Below, in pieces: positions 60,442 through 64,000 of a stretch of 64,000 nucleotides of DNA. The position numbers were made by a program, and so were the translations under genes. Source of the stretch: Clostridium_AW malenominatum (GTDB taxonomy: Bacteria > Bacillota > Clostridia > Clostridiales > Clostridiaceae); NCBI RefSeq assembly GCF_039521365.1, contig NZ_BAAACF010000006.1:1-64000 (forward strand), written 5' to 3'. The notes beneath the pieces are model-generated. The model was not told where the DNA came from. It saw only the letters and a list, made by a program, of their open reading frames with translations, and searched no databases. Positions within the stretch are counted from its first letter, which is position 1; every line of letters starts with the position of its first letter.

Positions 60442-61193
60442 CCTAGCACCTCCCTGAGATACTTGGAGTATTCATTAAATTTTTCCGTATTTCTTACTTC
60501 AGCTGTTCTTGGTCTTTCTAAATCTATATTTATTATTTCTTTTATTTCTCCTGGTCTTGCGGACATTACTACCACTCTATCTGATAACATTACTGCTTCA
60601 TCAATACTATGTGTTACAAACAGAATTGTCTTTTTAGTCTTTTCCCAAATTTTTAATAGTTGAATATTTAATGTATCTCTTGTCATAGCATCTAATGCAC
60701 CAAAAGGTTCATCCATAAGAAGTAGTTGAGGATCATAAGAAAGAGATCTCACTATAGAAACCCTTTGTCTCATACCGCCAGATAATTCTCTTGGAAGAGA
60801 ATTTTTAAAATCTGACAGCCCTGCAACTTCTAATAATTCATCTAAATATTTAAGTCTTTCTTCATTTGCCATATTCTTAATTTTCAATGGAAACATAGCA
60901 TTTTCTAAAACAGTCTTCCATGGTAATAGTACTGAATCTTGAAAAACAAAACCTATATGTTCATTTCCCTTTAGGTTTTCATTAAATTCAATTGTTCCAC
61001 CTGAGTACTTTTCTAAATTGCTAACAATTTTTAATAAGGTGGATTTTCCACATCCTGAAGGACCAATTATAGACACAAACTCACCATTTTTAATGTCAAT
61101 ATTTATATCCTTTAATGCTATTGTTTCCTTTCCCAGCATGCTCTTATATGTTTTTTGCAGATTTTTTATAGAAAGACAATTTTTGTTTTCCAA
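60438..61193 (-). CDS. ABC transporter ATP-binding protein (SsuB/TauB/ThiZ type)
   Basis: A 251-residue ATPase with GPSGCGKST (Walker A), FVFQDSVLLPWKTVLEN (Q-loop), LSGGMRQR (signature), LLMDEPFGALD (Walker B) and VTHSIDEA (H-loop). The subfamily is that of sulfonate/taurine/HMP importers. A GTG at 61202 lies inside GAGGAGGTG; the TTG at 61193 with eight-base spacing is chosen. It starts 15 bases after the pyrD stop. Confidence 0.9.
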   Translation of the reverse strand: MENKNCLSIKNLQKTYKSMLGKETIALKDINIDIKNGEFVSIIGPSGCGKSTLLKIVSNLEKYSGGTIEFNENLKGNEHIGFVFQDSVLLPWKTVLENAMFPLKIKNMANEERLKYLDELLEVAGLSDFKNSLPRELSGGMRQRVSIVRSLSYDPQLLLMDEPFGALDAMTRDTLNIQLLKIWEKTKKTILFVTHSIDEAVMLSDRVVVMSARPGEIKEIINIDLERPRTAEVRNTEKFNEYSKYLREVLG

Positions 61194-61208
61194 AATATAC
61201 ACCTCCTC

Positions 61209-62120
61209 TTATATTTCGACCTTTCCTATTATATCTTTAACACTAGAATATCCATTTTCTACTAAATATTTTTCTATACCTTTCACTGTATCAATCATAC
61301 AGTTTGGGTTAACAAAATTATACGTGCCTAACTGTATAGCTGTAGCACCCGCTAAAATATATTCTATTGCATCTTCCCAATTAGCAATTCCACCTATGCC
61401 TATAATAGGTAAGTTAACCTTTTGAGCTACTTGCCATACCATCCTAAGAGAAATCGGCTTTATAGCTGGTCCTGACAGTCCTCCAATAATATTACCTAGT
61501 TTTGGTTTACGAGTATTAACATCTATAGCCATGCCTATATAAGTATTGGTAAGAGCTATGGAATCCGCTCCTCCTTCTTGGGCTGCTAGAGCAATAGTAA
61601 CTATATCACTCACATTTGGAGTAAGCTTTGGAATAATAGTTTTTTCCGTTATTCCCCTAACTTCTTTTACAATTTTATATGTGGCTTCTTCACTCATGCC
61701 AAAAGCTTTCCCTCCCTCTTCCAGGTTAGGACAGGATATATTTAACTCAATCATTGAGCAAGCTTCTTCTTTGTCTAATATTTCTACCATCTTTTTAAAT
61801 TCATCTACACTATAAGCAGAAACACTTACCATAATTGGTGTATTAAACTTAGCATAGCATTGAAGATCATTTTTTATAAAATGCTCTAAACCTTTACTTT
61901 GTATGCCTATAGAATTTAGTATTCCCCCTGTAGTTTCAGCAATTCTAGGAGTTTTATTTCCATCTCTAGGATGTAGAGTAACACTTTTAGGTACTACAGC
62001 GCCTATCTTATTTACATCTATCAATTCGCAACTACCTATACCAAAAGTTCCCGATGCAGGCATAACTGGGTTCCTTAAAGTTATCTTTCCTAATTTAACT
62101 TGGAGATTTGGTTTACTCAT
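61209..62120 (-). CDS. pyrD: dihydroorotate dehydrogenase, type 1B catalytic subunit
   Basis: A 303-residue FMN TIM-barrel enzyme oxidising dihydroorotate to orotate. Motifs: MPASGTFGIG, the active-site cysteine in IELNISCPN, IPKLTPNV, ALTNTYIGMAIDV, GGLSGPAIKPISLRMVWQVA and GIGGIANWEDA. Type 1B is set by the adjacent PyrK, which passes electrons to NAD. TTG at 62123 is possible; GGAGGTGAG fits the ATG at 62120, overlapping the pyrK end by eight bases. Confidence 0.96.
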   Translation of the reverse strand: MSKPNLQVKLGKITLRNPVMPASGTFGIGSCELIDVNKIGAVVPKSVTLHPRDGNKTPRIAETTGGILNSIGIQSKGLEHFIKNDLQCYAKFNTPIMVSVSAYSVDEFKKMVEILDKEEACSMIELNISCPNLEEGGKAFGMSEEATYKIVKEVRGITEKTIIPKLTPNVSDIVTIALAAQEGGADSIALTNTYIGMAIDVNTRKPKLGNIIGGLSGPAIKPISLRMVWQVAQKVNLPIIGIGGIANWEDAIEYILAGATAIQLGTYNFVNPNCMIDTVKGIEKYLVENGYSSVKDIIGKVEI

Positions 62121-62889
62121 CAAAACTCACCTCCTCCGTTGAAAAAACAGGCCCATGATTACAAACAGTTTTGTATCCATCTTTCGTTTTACATACACAA
62201 GCTAAACATACTCCAATTCCACAAGCCATTTTTTCCTCTAAGGATATATAACTTTCTATTTTATAACGGAGACTAATGTCTCTTAGTAATTTTCCCACTC
62301 TATTAGAACCACAAGTAAACATTTGATTTATATTATCTGTATTTATATGCTTATCTAGAATATTTTTTAGGTTATCCATTGAACTTGTGCCATCTTCATC
62401 CTGTATTGAGTAAACTGTACAACCTATGCTATTTAAAAATTCTTCGCCTAGTATACTCTCTTTAGTTTTACCACTTAAAACAGCTATTACTTTTATATAT
62501 TTTTTTCTAGCTTTTTCTGCTAAGGATATTACGGAAGCTATTCCTACCCCTCTACCAATAATAATAATTCCCTTTGCACTTTCATTTAATGAGTAACCAT
62601 TACCTGTTGGTCCTAGTAAATCTATTTCATCACCACTTTTAAAGCCCGTCATAATTTCTGTTCCTTTACCTTTTACAATATAAACAACTTCTATTTCTCC
62701 ATTTTCTTTATGGAATCTATAGACACTAAAAGGCCTTCTTAAAAACGGATCTTCATTAGAGCCACAACGTATATGAAGTATTTGCCCCTCTTTAATTTCC
62801 TCAGCTAAGGGACTACATTTGATTACTAAGTGATAATATTTACCTTTAATACATTTATTAGATATGACTTTTCCTTTAGTTGTTTTCAT
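62113..62889 (-). CDS. pyrK: dihydroorotate dehydrogenase electron transfer subunit
   Basis: A 258-residue ferredoxin-reductase-like protein. FAD is bound at FLRRPFSVYRF, NAD at the IIIGRGVGIASVISLA loop, and the C-terminal cysteines in MACGIGVCLACVCKTK plus TVCNHGPVF bind a [2Fe-2S] cluster. It links PyrD to NAD. GGAGGGTGG precedes the ATG; pyrC ends 18 bases upstream. Confidence 0.96.
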   Translation of the reverse strand: MKTTKGKVISNKCIKGKYYHLVIKCSPLAEEIKEGQILHIRCGSNEDPFLRRPFSVYRFHKENGEIEVVYIVKGKGTEIMTGFKSGDEIDLLGPTGNGYSLNESAKGIIIIGRGVGIASVISLAEKARKKYIKVIAVLSGKTKESILGEEFLNSIGCTVYSIQDEDGTSSMDNLKNILDKHINTDNINQMFTCGSNRVGKLLRDISLRYKIESYISLEEKMACGIGVCLACVCKTKDGYKTVCNHGPVFSTEEVSFDE

Positions 62890-62907
62890 ATAAAAATTCC
62901 ACCCTCC

Positions 62908-64000
62908 TTATATTTCACAAAATTGAATTTCTCCTCTAACTATAGTAGTTACTGCTTTTCCTCTTAATTTTCTGTTATGAAAAGGTGAATTTTTTGATTT
63001 CGAATAGAATTTGTTACTATCTACTATCCATTCTTTTTCTATATCCAATAAAATTATATCTGCAAAACTTCCTTCTTTTAAAGTTCCTCCGGGAATTTTA
63101 AAAAGCTTTGCCGGAGTACAGCTCATTTTATCTATAAGTTTTTCTATTGACATTTTTCTTTTATGAACTAATTCTAACAAGGATATTCCAAGGGCAGTTT
63201 CTAAACCAACTATTCCATTTGCTGCATCTACAAGATTTTTCTCCTTGTCCTCAGTACTATGAGGCGCGTGATCTGTAGCAATAATATCTATAGTACCGTC
63301 AAAAATCCCTTCGATTAAAGCCTCCACATCCTCTATCGTTCTTAGAGGGGGACTCATTTTACCATTAGAACCTAAACTTTTAATCTCATCCTCTGTTAAT
63401 GAAAAATGATGAGGAGTTACTTCACAGGTTACATTAATCCCTTTTTTCTTAGCTTCTCTAACCATTTCTAAAGCTTTTTTAGTTGATATATGCTGAATAT
63501 GAAGGTGCGCTTCTGTTATATCTGCAAGTACTATATCCCTCCATATAATAACCTCTTCCGCTAAGGCCGGTACTCCTTCTAAGTTTAGTTCTTCTGACAT
63601 CTTACCTTTATTTATACTTCTGTCATATACTAAATTTATATCCTCACAATGTGCACTTACGGGTATTTCTAAGGCTTTTGCATCCATCATAGCTTCATAC
63701 ATTACTCTGGTATTCATTACAGTTTTACCATCATCCGTTATCCCAACTATTCCAGCTTTCACTAGCTCCATATATGGACTCTTTTCTAATCCTTCAAGAC
63801 TCTTTGTTATACTTCCCATAGTATATATATTGCATTTTGCTTTTTTGCCCTTATTTATAACATATTGAACTACCTCTTCATTATCTATAACTGGCGTTGT
63901 ATTTGGCATGCACACTATACTTGTAAAACCTCCAGCTACTGCAGCCATTGCTCCTGTCTTAATTGTTTCTTTATATTCTTGTCCTGGCTCTCTTAAATGC
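62908..64000 (-). CDS. pyrC: dihydroorotase (5' end outside the window)
   Basis: At least 363 residues of a class I dihydroorotase. The frame stays open to the window edge with HLREPGQEYKETIKTGA before MAAVAGGFTSIVCMPNTTP. HLREPG gives metal ligands, with the start HxH lost beyond the edge; VSAHCED, HIQHIST, VTCEVTPHHF and IIATDHAPHS give the remaining ligands. About 50-60 N-terminal residues are missing. It is the most upstream visible gene of the pyr operon. Confidence 0.95.
   Translation of the reverse strand, partial: HLREPGQEYKETIKTGAMAAVAGGFTSIVCMPNTTPVIDNEEVVQYVINKGKKAKCNIYTMGSITKSLEGLEKSPYMELVKAGIVGITDDGKTVMNTRVMYEAMMDAKALEIPVSAHCEDINLVYDRSINKGKMSEELNLEGVPALAEEVIIWRDIVLADITEAHLHIQHISTKKALEMVREAKKKGINVTCEVTPHHFSLTEDEIKSLGSNGKMSPPLRTIEDVEALIEGIFDGTIDIIATDHAPHSTEDKEKNLVDAANGIVGLETALGISLLELVHKRKMSIEKLIDKMSCTPAKLFKIPGGTLKEGSFADIILLDIEKEWIVDSNKFYSKSKNSPFHNRKLRGKAVTTIVRGEIQFCEI

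Overview
The window is a low-GC, gene-dense stretch of a Firmicutes chromosome, most likely a strictly anaerobic Clostridium-type organism. The evidence is the AT-rich sequence, strong AGGAGG-type ribosome binding sites, TTG/GTG starts, a clostridial 16S rRNA 5' end, and a set of anaerobe proteins: flavodiiron protein, RIC, an Isf-like flavoprotein, an EFR1 ferredoxin and PyrK/PyrD type 1B. I do not assign a species. There are no insertion sequences, CRISPR arrays, tRNAs or phage genes. Most genes are metabolic, transport or regulatory.

Layout. 1-578: 5' end of a 16S rRNA gene leaving on the left, with leader and promoters. 579-3428: nitrosative/oxygen stress genes (ric and fprA, divergent) sharing two FNR-type boxes, with an FNR-type regulator nearby. 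3434-5791: ddl followed by a MocR-type regulator. 5908-7843: marR-fetA-fetB metal exporter operon with its own operator. 7877-12262: a sigma-54 activator diverging from an acyl-CoA ligase and a KAS III-like enzyme, with a clear -24/-12 promoter. 12294-17449: AIM24, a nuclease-helicase, two small membrane proteins and a CDF transporter. 17487-20265: a second sigma-54 promoter drives a YhdT-like protein, a sodium-solute symporter and an Isf-like flavoprotein. 20320-24544: TPP-riboswitch thiamine salvage operon. 24613-29855: duplicated M20 amidohydrolases, an uncharacterised permease and a 2-hydroxycarboxylate transporter. 29983-42213: mixed housekeeping, including NagZ, MgtC, SPFH/NfeD, NadE, cyclophilin, two unlisted 34-35 aa proteins around an HD gene, and a tandem FMN-binding-domain protein. 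42375-46103: FMN-riboswitch riboflavin operon. 46168-48773: DUF3100 operon facing a second copy of the uncharacterised permease. 49505-52232: osmoprotectant ABC transporter. 52334-55188: P-type ATPase under a Mn-sensing yybP-ykoY riboswitch. 55227-56285: split chromate-type transporter. 56977-64000: pyrC-pyrK-pyrD continuing into a taurine/NMT1-type ABC transporter and a nucleoside phosphorylase.

How the genes work together. Three riboswitches (TPP, FMN, Mn) and four local regulators with visible cognate sites make this a regulation-rich window. The most interesting inference is a small sigma-54 regulon. Two separate operons, about 10 kb apart, carry near-perfect -24/-12 promoters and the same TGTAACAC-type upstream repeats, and the activator gene sits beside one of them. 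Uptake (symporter), activation (acyl-CoA ligase), a non-canonical KAS III-like enzyme and a flavoprotein may form one carboxylate-handling pathway of unknown substrate. Second is the extension of the pyrimidine operon into an ABC importer with two different permeases and a uridine-phosphorylase-like enzyme, which suggests nucleobase or nucleoside uptake. Start codons were re-chosen in many genes because a strong ribosome binding site lies inside the longest open frame.
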